This document shows, one piece after another, positions 1 through 8,053 of a DNA stretch of 64,000 bases; positions within the stretch are counted from its first letter, which is position 1, and each line of letters begins with the position of its first letter. This DNA is from Halobacteriales archaeon YIM A00010 (GTDB taxonomy: Archaea > Halobacteriota > Halobacteria > Halobacteriales > Haloarculaceae). Where the stretch lies: the NCBI GenBank assembly GCA_025041175.1, contig JAKCFJ010000002.1, forward strand, positions 62,001-126,000, in the 5' to 3' direction. Under the pieces are notes generated by a model. The model had not been told where the DNA came from and made no database searches. It saw only the letters and a list, made by a program, of their open reading frames with translations. The position numbers and the translations under genes are program-made.

Positions 1-176
1 CGGTCCAGTACCTCGCGCTCATCAATCCGCTGACCTACGGCGTCGACGGGCTCCGAGCCGCGCTGGTCGGCGCATCGACGTACCCGCTCATCGTTGACTT
101 CGGCGCGCTCGTGATCTCCTCGGTCGTGATGGTCTCACTCGGCGCGTATCTGTTCGAGCGGGTCGAGGCAGTATGA
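1..176 (+). CDS. ABC-2 type transporter permease, C-terminal end (partial)
   Basis: The open frame enters from the left edge and ends at TGA 174-176. It encodes about 57 residues: LINPLTYGVDGLRAALVG, a hydrophobic stretch, then LFERVEAV. A conserved proline/tyrosine loop followed by a last membrane helix and a short charged tail is typical of the C-terminus of ABC-2 permeases of the DrrB type. It would form the membrane channel of a drug or lipid exporter with an ATPase lying outside the window. A second, complete DrrB-like permease is at 34583-35419. Confidence 0.7.
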   Translation, partial: VQYLALINPLTYGVDGLRAALVGASTYPLIVDFGALVISSVVMVSLGAYLFERVEAV

Positions 177-210
177 ACACTGTCAACCTGAAATGTCCAC
201 CGATTAGGAT

Positions 211-232
211 TCCTCCGCGTTCACGCGGAGGA
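211..232. terminator. Hairpin between convergent genes
   Basis: TCCTCCGCG and CGCGGAGGA form a perfect 9-bp stem around the loop TTCA. It lies between the permease stop (176) and the convergent citrate synthase stop (235), where it could stop transcription from both sides. The short stem and small loop also resemble the mini-hairpins elsewhere in the window, so a transposon-end remnant is an alternative. Confidence 0.45.
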
Positions 233-234
233 TG

Positions 235-1389
235 TCAATCGTTCATCGTTCGAGTATAGCGCTCGTCTGGTGGGGTCCAGGATCGGTCACTGTCACCGAC
301 GTAGATGGACACTGGGCGAATTATCTTGTTATCCGCTAACTGCTCGAGGCAATGAGCCGTCCATCCACCGACTCGCGACACCGCGAAGGTGGTCGTGAAC
401 AACTCCTGTGGGATGCCGACGCCATACAGGAGCACGGCGGTGTAGAACTCGACGTTTGTTTCGAGTTTGCGGTCGGGCTTGTGTTCGGCCAATTGGCGTA
501 CTGCAATCTCTTCAAATTCTTCGACAGTCTCGAAGAACACCCTCTCGTCGGAATCTGAGTAGAACTGTTGAGCGGCGTAGGAGAGGACCTCTGCACGTGG
601 ATCGCGCGTACGATACACCCGGTGTCCGAAGCCCATCACCCGCTCACCGGAATCGAGTTTCTTCCACACATAACGCTCCGGATCGCCAGATTCGTGCACT
701 TTGAGGAGCATCTCCAGGACCGGTCCGGGGGCTCCGCCGTGAAGTGGTCCCTTCAGTGACCCCGCTGCACCCGTCACTGCCGAAACGAGGTCCGACTCGG
801 TCGACGCGATAGACCGAGCGACGAACGTCGATGCGTTTAGTCCGTGGTCAATAACCGTGTTGAGGTAGGTTTCGAGTCCTTTCACGGCCGCCGGGTCTGG
901 CTCTTCGCCGGTCAACATATAGAGATAGTTCGCGGCGTGGCCGAGGTCCTCGCGCGGACTCACCGGCTCTTGACCCGAGCGATACCGCCAGTACGTCGCG
1001 ACGATAGTTGGGAGCACACTCACCAGTCGTTTGGCGTGGTCCGTCGGGTCCGTCACCTTGTCGCCGAGATTGGCTGCGGCCACGCCCATTCGCAGGACAT
1101 CCATTGCGTCTGCGTCTTCTCGTGCCGCCTGTCGAAGCACCTGTTGGACCTCCTCGGAGATTTCCCGATGGCCAGCGAGTTCCCTGCGGAACGATTCGAG
1201 TTCGGATTCAGTCGGAAGACGGTCGTTGAACAGCAAGAAAACGCTTTCTTCGTAGACCGCATTCTTGGCGAGTTCCTCAACCGGGAATCCCCTGATGATC
1301 AGCTCACCAGCCTCGCCATCGATGGTACTGAGCTGTGTTTCCGTGACAGCGATGCCTTCTAGTCCTCGGTGTAGCTCTTGGTCAGCCAT
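235..1389 (-). CDS. Citrate synthase family protein with Asp-to-Glu change at the catalytic acid
   Basis: 384 residues from the ATG at 1389 (MADQELHRG); a longer frame from 1452 adds an implausible basic leader. Citrate synthases condense acetyl-CoA (or propionyl-CoA) with oxaloacetate in the cytoplasm. Family motifs are clear: the N-terminal IDGEAGELIIRGFPVEEL, HGLNASTF (about 182), GPLHGGA (catalytic His about 217), GFGHRVY (second His about 257) and the C-terminal GWTAHCLEQ. The third catalytic residue, normally Asp in NVDxY, is Glu here (NVEFY, residue 314, codon 448-450), one base from Asp. It lies downstream of a second paralogue on the same strand, 243 bp away. It may be a slow citrate or methylcitrate synthase, or a regulatory paralogue. 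Confidence 0.85.
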   Translation of the reverse strand: MADQELHRGLEGIAVTETQLSTIDGEAGELIIRGFPVEELAKNAVYEESVFLLFNDRLPTESELESFRRELAGHREISEEVQQVLRQAAREDADAMDVLRMGVAAANLGDKVTDPTDHAKRLVSVLPTIVATYWRYRSGQEPVSPREDLGHAANYLYMLTGEEPDPAAVKGLETYLNTVIDHGLNASTFVARSIASTESDLVSAVTGAAGSLKGPLHGGAPGPVLEMLLKVHESGDPERYVWKKLDSGERVMGFGHRVYRTRDPRAEVLSYAAQQFYSDSDERVFFETVEEFEEIAVRQLAEHKPDRKLETNVEFYTAVLLYGVGIPQELFTTTFAVSRVGGWTAHCLEQLADNKIIRPVSIYVGDSDRSWTPPDERYTRTMND

Positions 1390-1632
1390 ACCCATCCGTA
1401 TAGAGAAACAAAATGAATGGAGATAGGGCTTCGGAGAACGACATTTCCCCATCTGATGCGAATCCCTCGCCAGAAGAGGCTACCATCAAACCCGAGAGAC
1501 GCCATCCACTCTCGGCTGTTCCTTCGTCAGATGGCTCGGAGACAGTTCTATCGGACGTGTTCCAGCAAGCCTCAAACTACGAAGTAGTATCAATATGAAT
1601 GGGTAAATCTGCTTTTCCCGTCGATGACCCGT

Positions 1633-3078
1633 CTACTCGACTGGACGTGCGAGCAATTGCTCGTCGTCGAGAAGCATCTCAACGACCTTCTGACCCCCAT
1701 CAGTCAACGAGTAGCCGGCCTCCGTATTCGTGATGAAGATGCCACGAAGTTTGCGGAGATGATAGTTGAACCGTCCCTTATCTTCTATCGAACTCTGTGC
1801 TCGGATCGACGAGTACGAAAGTGGTTTTGCCGACTCATACAGAATCAATAAGAGCTCTAGCCGAGTTGGTTCTGAAAGAGTACCAAGGGTTGAGGAAATT
1901 CCCTCCAGTGCGCTGGGTGAGGGCGGACTCGAATCGCCAGCGACGTATCTATCAGAGCGCGAAACCCACGACCGTTCCTCCGGACCGACATATCGTGTCC
2001 GAGGACGAAGTAGTGTCTCGCTCTCGAGCTGTTCGAGATAATGTGCCATCCAGCCAGCGGAGCGTCCGAGAGCAAAGATCGCAGTGGACAACTCCAGCGG
2101 AATGTCGAGTCCGTGAAGGAGAGCCGCGGCGTAGTAATCGACATTCACGTGCATCTGCTGCTCGGGATAGTGTTCAGCGAGATATTCCTCTGCGGCGGCC
2201 TCGAGCTGCTGTGCGTTCCTCAGAAACGATGCCGAATCTCGGTTCTCGAAGACGCGTTCTGCTGCCCGCTTGAGAATGTTCGCCCGCGGGTCTCGTACGT
2301 TATAGACGCTGTGACCGAATCCAACCAACGACCCATCATTCTCGAGTCGCTGTTCGACGTATGTTGTTGGGTCTGTCCCCTCGTCAACGGTAGCGAACAT
2401 CTCGAAAATTCGTTTGAGTGCCCCACCGTGTCGCGGTCCCTTGAGTGCCCCGATGGCTCCAGTGGCCGCCGAGAATGGATCAGACCCGGTTGATCCGATA
2501 ATCCTGGCGGCGAACGACGAGGGATTGAGACCGTGTTCGATGATAGTTGTCAGATACGTCTCCAGGCCCTCAACGATCACTTCATCCGGCTCCACCCCGG
2601 AGAGCATATAGAGGAAATTCGCCGTGTGAGTGAGGTCTTGTCGTGGCTGTATGGGCTCTACCCCTCGACGATGCCGCCAGTAGGCCGCGATAATTGTCGG
2701 GCATATCGCGACGACGCGCCGAGTAGCCATCAGGGTGTCCTCGTCGTCAGCATGGAGGCTCCCAACCCCGAGCCCCATCTGAAGCACATCCATGGCTGGC
2801 ACACCCTCCTCTGCACCCGCCTGAATCAGCCTGTGGTCTGTGAGGCTTCGAGCGACTGAGAGTTCGTTCGTGAACCCGGCTAGCTCTTCGTCGGTTGGGA
2901 GTCGTCCGTTGAACAACAACCACGCTGCCTCTTCGTAGGAGGCGTTTTCGGCGAGATCTTCGATTGAAAACCCCTGAATGCGCAATTCACCGGTGTCGCT
3001 GTCGATTTCGGTGAGGCCAGTTTCAGCAACCGCAGTGGAGGAGAGGCCAGGATCAAAGACGGACGGAGTCACGGTCAC
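1633..3078 (-). CDS. Citrate synthase fused to a C-terminal winged-helix domain
   Basis: 481 residues from a GTG start (3078), about 100 longer than ordinary archaeal citrate synthases. Residues 1-380 are a full citrate synthase: HGLNPSSF, GPRHGGA (His 217), GFGHSVYNVRDPRA (His 256) and NVDYY (Asp 314), so the catalytic triad is present. Residues about 392-470 form a haloarchaeal ArsR-like winged helix (LSEPTRLELLLILYES, GRFNYHLRKLRG, YSLTDGGQKVV), the type usually found in stand-alone regulators. The joint is a short Ser/Pro linker (GDSSPPSPS). This suggests an enzyme that could bind DNA or be controlled through that domain; which of the two is inference. The next gene downstream is the Asp-to-Glu paralogue. 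Confidence 0.85.
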   Translation of the reverse strand: MTVTPSVFDPGLSSTAVAETGLTEIDSDTGELRIQGFSIEDLAENASYEEAAWLLFNGRLPTDEELAGFTNELSVARSLTDHRLIQAGAEEGVPAMDVLQMGLGVGSLHADDEDTLMATRRVVAICPTIIAAYWRHRRGVEPIQPRQDLTHTANFLYMLSGVEPDEVIVEGLETYLTTIIEHGLNPSSFAARIIGSTGSDPFSAATGAIGALKGPRHGGALKRIFEMFATVDEGTDPTTYVEQRLENDGSLVGFGHSVYNVRDPRANILKRAAERVFENRDSASFLRNAQQLEAAAEEYLAEHYPEQQMHVNVDYYAAALLHGLDIPLELSTAIFALGRSAGWMAHYLEQLESETLLRPRTRYVGPEERSWVSRSDRYVAGDSSPPSPSALEGISSTLGTLSEPTRLELLLILYESAKPLSYSSIRAQSSIEDKGRFNYHLRKLRGIFITNTEAGYSLTDGGQKVVEMLLDDEQLLARPVE

Positions 3079-3555
3079 TCGGATATTTCCATCACATCAC
3101 CAACAGTGTTACGGGGGAAGCCCCTCATTTGGGTGTTCATCGGATAGGTGGAATCGGCTCTGGTGAAATCCTCAGCTGATACAGATACTGTGGGTGATAG
3201 ATGTAACGAGCGGACCGAGCGCGAGCGAATGGGCTGAGGAATTCTTTGAGAAAGCCGACTCCCCTGTCTGAGACGCTACTCCGGTGAACGAAGCCGGAAA
3301 CAGGATCGTAAACCAGCCATCCTGGGTGCCAGATACTGCAAATAATCGATGTCCGCTAGGCGTCCTGGGAGGGCAATACTGTGAAAACCGAACGCGAGAA
3401 TGCGCACGGAACCTCGTCTATATCTTCACCTTATCGCCAGAACCACTTAAAGGAGCAGCGCACCCCTAGCCGTCACTCGGGCAGTCGCCACCATGACCTC
3501 CATCTCAACAGGCAGGGCTCCCTCACTCGGTGAGCACGCCTCCCGGCCCGAACAT
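3079..3555. other. Gene-free stretch upstream of the citrate synthases
   Basis: I see no convincing coding frame. Positions about 3411-3455 resemble 24561-24605 (shared core GTCTATATCT and CTTATCGC, a few mismatches), suggesting a duplicated fragment of a lost gene. Confidence 0.4.
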
Positions 3556-3715
3556 TCCATGAGTGACGAGGGCCCAAATCGGTGGCGAGCACGGCGCTGA
3601 TATCGTCCACGACCTCTCCGTAGCGATGACACTCGGTGGGACGGCCACGGTGCCAACGTGATTCACGTCTATCCGGCGCTCTCTGAGGTCGTCATGGCTG
3701 CAGCGAACAATGTCT
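3556..3715 (+). pseudogene. Pyridine nucleotide-disulfide oxidoreductase, C-terminal remnant
   Basis: One frame reads GEHGADIVHDLSVAMTLGG. After a frameshift near 3655 the next frame reads VIHVYPALSEVVMAAAN. Together these match the dimerisation-domain end of dihydrolipoamide dehydrogenase/mercuric reductase proteins (HGADLIHExSVAM...HxHPALSEV). The rest of the gene is missing, and repeat A1 begins 11 bp further on. Confidence 0.55.
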
Positions 3716-3725
3716 CTCGGTCCTC

Positions 3726-3826
3726 ATACTGTCGGACAGAGATGCTTGCATATCAGATGTTGGTGAACCGCCAGACAGCAACTGGATATTCCGTCTCATT
3801 CCTTATGTGGCTCTGTCCGACAGTAT
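3726..3826. repeat. Family A palindromic element, copy A1
   Basis: 101 bp bounded by ATACTGTCGGACAG and its inverse CTGTCCGACAGTAT. The inner part (GGTGAACCG, AGACAGCAACTGGATA) matches copies A4 and A5 closely. No coding capacity; it looks like a MITE. Confidence 0.85.
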
Positions 3827-3967
3827 CATAACGAACAACTCAACAACACAGTGTTGAATCTGAATATGATACTTATTCCACATCCGCAACCCCAACTAGC
3901 GATCTATATTGATCCGAACTAATAATATTATAGAATTGATAACACTACTAGTAAAAAACGAGTAGAT

Positions 3968-4465
3968 TCACTCCTGCATAACCAACGCATACGCAAGTGC
4001 GACCGGAACAGCATAGACGATGTGGCCGACGAGGCTCATAATGGTGTCGGGAATTGCGATGTTGGGAAGGGGCGGAGCACCAGGAAAGCCAACAGCCGAC
4101 AACCAGATCGGCATCACGAAGCCTGCAAGAAGGATTGTCGTCAGCACGCCGTAGCCGATCCCTAGACCGACAGCACCGCCAATCCGTCGTGCCGGATCAC
4201 GCAGCGGTTTGAGTTGGACGAGCGCGACATACGCTAGGCCGAGAACGACCCCATGAAACAGATGGAGCACCCATCCTGCTAGTAACGCTGGTCCTGCAAT
4301 ACCGTACATCGCAGGAATCGCCATTTCGAGTAATGGGGCGGGCATCACGAACTGCATGAGCAGACCGAACAGGATGCTCCCGATGAATCCGCCAACGGCG
4401 CCTGCGGCCCAACTACTGGCTGTGAGGCTTTCAGCGACTCTCGAAGTTTGTGTTTCGGTGGCCAT
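3968..4465 (-). CDS. Small integral membrane protein
   Basis: 165 residues with about four hydrophobic helices: GAVGGFIGSILFGLLMQFV, the PALLAGWVLHLFHGVVLGL region, GYGVLTTILLAGF and IVYAVPVALAYALVMQ. The N-terminus (MATETQTSRVAE) is polar and lies in the cytoplasm. I recognise it only as a type common in haloarchaea and cannot give a function. It is divergent from the DoxX pseudogene at 4697. A 14-bp perfect palindrome lies 74 bp upstream of its start. Confidence 0.75.
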   Translation of the reverse strand: MATETQTSRVAESLTASSWAAGAVGGFIGSILFGLLMQFVMPAPLLEMAIPAMYGIAGPALLAGWVLHLFHGVVLGLAYVALVQLKPLRDPARRIGGAVGLGIGYGVLTTILLAGFVMPIWLSAVGFPGAPPLPNIAIPDTIMSLVGHIVYAVPVALAYALVMQE

Positions 4466-4538
4466 ATGTATCTGATCCCTCAGTAGAGCAATACGTGACG
4501 ATAGCTAAAAAGTATAATCTATGGAAAAAGTAACTGAG

Positions 4539-4552
4539 TTACCACGTGGTAA
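4539..4552. promoter_or_regulatory. 14-bp palindrome between divergent genes (possible operator)
   Basis: TTACCACGTGGTAA is perfectly symmetrical and lies between the membrane protein start (4465) and the DoxX gene (4697) in an AT-rich region. Its TTAC/GTAA half-sites recur at 7091-7103 next to an HxlR gene. An operator is inferred from symmetry and position only. Confidence 0.4.
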
Positions 4553-4696
4553 TCTCCTAGTAGAATCAATAGTAATACTTCTATGATGTGATAGCCAATC
4601 AAAGAGCGTGAGTCATTAATTTTGGTATAGTTATATTTTTGGTATATTTGCTATCTATAGCTATAACTAGGGAAATAGATAGCAATATTATTTATT

Positions 4697-5157
4697 ATGG
4701 TCAACTCTCAAGCTATGATCGGGAGGAAATATGAACGCCAATCCAATGAACACACATACACTGATGTTGCATTACTCGTTGTCCGGATACTCCTCGGATT
4801 CGAATTACTATGGCATGGCCTGCCGAAACTTATCGATCCCGCAGCTGCAGGAGAGAAATTTGTCGGGATGGGATTTCCTGGGATGCTTGCACCTGTTATC
4901 GGTGTTCTCGAGGTGGGAGCGGCTGCACTGATACTCGTGGGATATTTAACTCCTATGGCCATCATCGTGGCGTTTGCTATCATTGCCGTGGCATTGGTAG
5001 CAGTCCAATGCCGAAGGGCGGTGCCCATGCTGCCCTTGAGAGGGATGCCCTTATCCTCACGGCAATGGTGGTCCTACTAGCCTTTGGACCCGGAAGACTC
5101 TCAACCGAAAATAAGCTTCCACAACTAACATTTCTCTCAAGAAAGACGGAAGGATGA
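4697..5157 (+). pseudogene. DoxX family membrane protein, frameshifted
   Basis: The first frame, from ATG 4697, gives VRILLGFELLWHGLPKL, FVGMGFPGM, a helix ending APVIGVLEVGAAALILVG and YLTPMAIIVAF, which is typical DoxX (small redox-linked membrane protein). Around 5000-5010 the frame is lost; the DoxX ending continues in the next frame as ALERDALILTAMVVLLAFG followed by PGRLSTENK. A single-base indel would explain this. DoxX proteins have four helices; here the fourth is read only after the shift. It is either a recent pseudogene or a sequencing error. Confidence 0.75.
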
Positions 5158-5414
5158 CTTCCCACCGACCGAAACGGGTATGCTAGCACTATAGTAAAGA
5201 GACCAGCATTGTCGGATAGATGTTATTTACTCTTATCTCAGAGTGAAGAAATCGAAATCCGGTCTTATCCATCCATAGCACTGCTTGGACCAAACATTTA
5301 CCACCCTGTCTGCTCATCAGTATATCACGTTTACAGAGCTCGTCCCCAAATGAGTGTACCCCACTTCGTGAAAGACCTGTTTCCCGCGGATCGCGTGAAC
5401 GCGCACACCGAGAG

Positions 5415-5717
5415 GTGGCCTCGTCGGTTAGCGCTGCTCGGTGGTCTCACCCTGATCAGCTCGAAACGGTTCTGGGCCGTCGGTATCGGAAACGACGAAC
5501 GGAGGAAACGAGACGAGCGTACATCCAAGACATTCAACAGACAACGCAACCGGACGAACGGTTAGATCGACTGCTACAGATTTACGAACAGACAGTCTAC
5601 AAAGGTGAAATATCACAGAAGCACGCAGACGAGGCACGAGAAATAGCCACCCACATCATTAGGGAGAACTCGCTCGTCACGAGATGGAGAACCGAGTACT
5701 CCCCTGATGTAGACTGA
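5415..5717 (+). CDS. Hypothetical protein, uncertain
   Basis: About 100 residues. The second half (QTTQPDERLDRLLQIYEQT, KGEISQKHADEAREIATHII) has the charge pattern and helical periodicity of a real soluble protein. The first 35 residues are less convincing, and a neighbouring frame starting at 5350 (MSVPHFVKDLF) may be the true N-terminus before a frameshift. No family recognised. Confidence 0.3.
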   Translation: MASSVSAARWSHPDQLETVLGRRYRKRRTEETRRAYIQDIQQTTQPDERLDRLLQIYEQTVYKGEISQKHADEAREIATHIIRENSLVTRWRTEYSPDVD

Positions 5718-5824
5718 TATAGTACAGACAGCACTCATCCCACACACTCCTAGACAGCATCGAGAGCAATAGATGACAGATACCTCGATCGAGAACGGCC
5801 GGGAGAAGGCCGTGTTTACCGCCG

Positions 5825-6427
5825 TCAGTTCGGGTTGTACTCGATCGTTCCCGTCCAGACGCCGTACACGTCGCCGTACTCACTGTCGCGGTCGACGAGG
5901 AGTACCTTCACTTCGAGCGTTCCGGGATCGAACTGTTCGAGCCCCTCCTCCTGCACGGTGATGTTGAACGTTTCGTACTCCTGGTCCTGTCGCGGATCGA
6001 GGATGGCCGATCGCTCGACCAGCGTGCCGTCGATTTCGATGAGGAAATACGGCTCCCCGATCACGTCACCGTAATCCGGGGGATCGATGTCTTCCATCGT
6101 CGTGTTGGCGGTGATTGCCAGATTGAAGTTGGATACACCGCTCCCGTTTTCGGAATCCGTTTGGTCCACGAACTCGACGCCATCGATCCGTTCGTCCTCG
6201 ATCTTATCCTCGGTCGGTTTGTTCGGCGTTTGTGGCGCATTCCACTCCGAGGATCCGGGGGCCGTTTTGACGACCGTCGTTGGAGTGGGTGATGGAGTCT
6301 CGGCTGTCGTGGACGGCGTATCCGTTGTCTCTGGTGTCGAGGAACTAGTCATAGAATCGATACTACTACACCCCGCTAATGCGACGACAATGACGAGGGC
6401 AAGCACCGCGAGACGATTCACGTTCAT
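5825..6427 (-). CDS. Secreted lipoprotein, function unknown
   Basis: 200 residues. The N-terminus MNVNRLAVLALVIVVALAGC ends in a lipobox (LAGC, Cys 20), so it should be exported and lipid-anchored outside the membrane. A Ser/Thr/Pro-rich linker (about 25-60) is typical of haloarchaeal surface lipoproteins. The rest is acidic and beta-rich (FNLAITANTTMEDIDPPDYG, VWTGTIEYNPN). It stands alone; the nearest gene, the wHTH regulator, is 300 bp upstream on the same strand. Confidence 0.75.
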   Translation of the reverse strand: MNVNRLAVLALVIVVALAGCSSIDSMTSSSTPETTDTPSTTAETPSPTPTTVVKTAPGSSEWNAPQTPNKPTEDKIEDERIDGVEFVDQTDSENGSGVSNFNLAITANTTMEDIDPPDYGDVIGEPYFLIEIDGTLVERSAILDPRQDQEYETFNITVQEEGLEQFDPGTLEVKVLLVDRDSEYGDVYGVWTGTIEYNPN

Positions 6428-6729
6428 ACGTACAGACTACCGCATGTTCAAATAACGGTTGGGAAATCGTTCGATGAGTAAGTTGCAAGCTCTGATCGAG
6501 CAGGGAGATTGCCGTGAGGACGTCACGCCGATGTCGATCGCGGGGAACTACCACAGCCCAGAATCGGGTGTTCGTGTTGCCGCCGACACTCGATCGTGCG
6601 GTGGGGTGAGCGATTGGTAACCTGATTACCATTACGTAAGTACGGATGTAAAGACGGTCGAGTGGGCACGCCCAAACCGCTCCGTAATCGTCAGGTGATG
6701 AGATTGAGAGACTGACGATGGTGATCTCC

Positions 6730-6999
6730 TTATCGTTTGCTTTTGGGGGCGTTATCGGAAGTGTGTTCCGTAGTGGGAAGAGAATAGAGCCGTTTTCGAG
6801 CGTCAGCGAAGTAGATGTCCTGTTCGATCGCATCGATCGATTGGAGACTATTCAGCGCGTATCGCACGGTCCGTGCCGAGAGTCTCGTTTCTTCGACGAG
6901 CCGACGTTGCGTCATCGTCCCCTCGTATTCTAACACTTTGTAGACGAGCTTGGCGCTGGGTGGAAGGTCCCAAAGCTGTTCGGTGTCGGCTTCGTTCAC
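6730..6999 (-). CDS. Winged helix-turn-helix DNA-binding protein
   Basis: About 89 residues from a GTG at 6999 (VNEADTEQLWDLPPSAKLVY); an ATG at 7038 would add 13 residues that do not look native. The pattern LPPSAKLVYKVLEYEGTMTQ, RRLVEETRLSARTVRYALNS then YFADARKRLYSL is a MarR/wHTH fold common in haloarchaea: recognition helix about 37-50, wing about 62-75. It is divergent from the HxlR gene with an inverted repeat between them, which suggests shared control. Confidence 0.75.
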   Translation of the reverse strand: MNEADTEQLWDLPPSAKLVYKVLEYEGTMTQRRLVEETRLSARTVRYALNSLQSIDAIEQDIYFADARKRLYSLPTTEHTSDNAPKSKR

Positions 7000-7090
7000 T
7001 GTGTTGTATACGTCTGCTGTAGCCACAAATAACCACATGGTCGGCGACCGAGGAGCGACGGGTTGCTACTCGACGCTACCATCTTTCGAG

Positions 7091-7103
7091 TTACCATTCG
7101 TAA
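7091..7103. promoter_or_regulatory. TTAC-N5-GTAA inverted repeat between divergent regulators
   Basis: TTACCATTCGTAA lies 51 bp before the HxlR start (7154) and about 90 bp before the wHTH start (6999). The half-sites match the palindrome at 4539-4552. A likely HxlR operator, from position and symmetry only. Confidence 0.4.
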
Positions 7104-7153
7104 TTCAATATCCATAAGTGACTCTTATGGTGATCGAGATTCAATGGTGTATC

Positions 7154-7543
7154 ATGGTAGATAGATCCGAGCCCGATGATCTCGACCAGCTCGAAGTCTG
7201 GTGTGCCGGTGAGGCGTGGTGTCCGGTGACGACCACAGCGACGCTGATAGGCAAGAAGTGGCACCCAGTGATCGTCCATCGACTGCTTGATGAGGGACCG
7301 AGCGGATTCAACGAGCTGAAAGCGGACGTGGACGGCATTTCGAGCAAGGTGCTCTCGGACAGCCTCGACGATTTAGAGGACAAACAGCTCATCGACCGCG
7401 AGATCATCAGCGAAAAGTCCGTTCGAGTTCAGTACTCGCTCACCGATCACGGCCAGTCGCTTGAGCCAGTGATCTACGCGATGCGCGACTGGGGACTCGA
7501 CTATCTGACCGTCCCCGAGGATCGAAGCGATTCGATCGCGTGA
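7154..7543 (+). CDS. HxlR family transcriptional regulator
   Basis: 129 residues from ATG 7154 (MVDRSEPDDLDQLEVWCAG); upstream in-frame starts only add an odd leader. Features of HxlR are EAWCPVTTTATLIGKKWHPV, the helix LDEGPSGFNELKADV, recognition segment ISSKVLSDSLDDLEDKQLI and the wing SVRVQYSLTDHGQSL. The two cysteines (WCAGEAWC) sit where redox- or electrophile-sensing HxlR members carry theirs. In haloarchaea such regulators often control DoxX or oxidoreductase genes; a DoxX gene with a similar palindrome lies 2.4 kb upstream. Confidence 0.85.
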   Translation: MVDRSEPDDLDQLEVWCAGEAWCPVTTTATLIGKKWHPVIVHRLLDEGPSGFNELKADVDGISSKVLSDSLDDLEDKQLIDREIISEKSVRVQYSLTDHGQSLEPVIYAMRDWGLDYLTVPEDRSDSIA

Positions 7544-7675
7544 AACCCTGAGCAGTATGGAGGTCGTTCTTCCCTCAACGAATGGTAAGGTAGTTTCGAG
7601 CGGGGTGGCACAGGATTACGTACCTCCAGCCCAAAGTAGTTACTGTAGGTTGGTAGATAACGAGAGGGAATCACA

Positions 7676-7800
7676 ATGTCCGTGGAAGCCAATCCGACGC
7701 CGACGGTCGCTCTCGATCTCACGCTCGATCAGCAGTGGGTGATCCACCACGCCTTGTTGGAGTACGTGGCGGTTGCGAGCAGGGAGGCCACCGATCTGCT
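7676..7800 (+). pseudogene. Small haloarchaeal protein, N-terminal part only
   Basis: Starts ATG 7676 with VALDLTLDQQWVIHHALLEY and VAVASREATDLLQP, typical of short (about 100 residue) haloarchaeal proteins of unknown role. After about residue 44 the frame runs antisense into the methyltransferase remnant on the other strand and loses sense. The two gene starts face each other across a junction near 7785-7800. Confidence 0.5.
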
Positions 7801-7934
7801 ACAGCCGATCGTCGTCGGATCTGTCGTTCGTGACCCAAAAACGCGAGGTCGTATAAGACATCGAGCGCCCGCGGATGGCGACCCCACCAGTCATACACCT
7901 GTTCCGTTCTCTCCGTGTCGTCGCCAGTGGTCAT
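7785..7934 (-). pseudogene. SAM-dependent methyltransferase, N-terminal remnant
   Basis: From ATG 7934: TERTEQVYDWWGRHPRALDV then LYDLAFLGHERQIRRRSAV. This is the start of a UbiE-like class I methyltransferase (VYDxWxRHPRxYD...FLGRExxxR); the SAM-binding GxGxG region is gone. It is cut at the junction with the opposing remnant. Repeat A2 begins 19 bp upstream of its start codon. Confidence 0.5.
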
Positions 7935-7952
7935 TATCGTGTCTTCATCGTC

Positions 7953-8053
7953 ATACTGTCGGACAGAGCCACGGATGGATTGAGACGGAATATCCAGCTG
8001 CTGTCCGGCGGTTCATCGGCATCTGATATTCAATCACCTCTGTCCGACAGTAT
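7953..8053. repeat. Family A palindromic element, copy A2
   Basis: 101 bp with the family ends; inner part in the opposite orientation to A1 (CGGAATATCCAGCTGCTGTC). Its right end runs into the dehalogenase: the last T of the element is the first base of the RC stop triplet TCA at 8053-8055. Confidence 0.85.
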
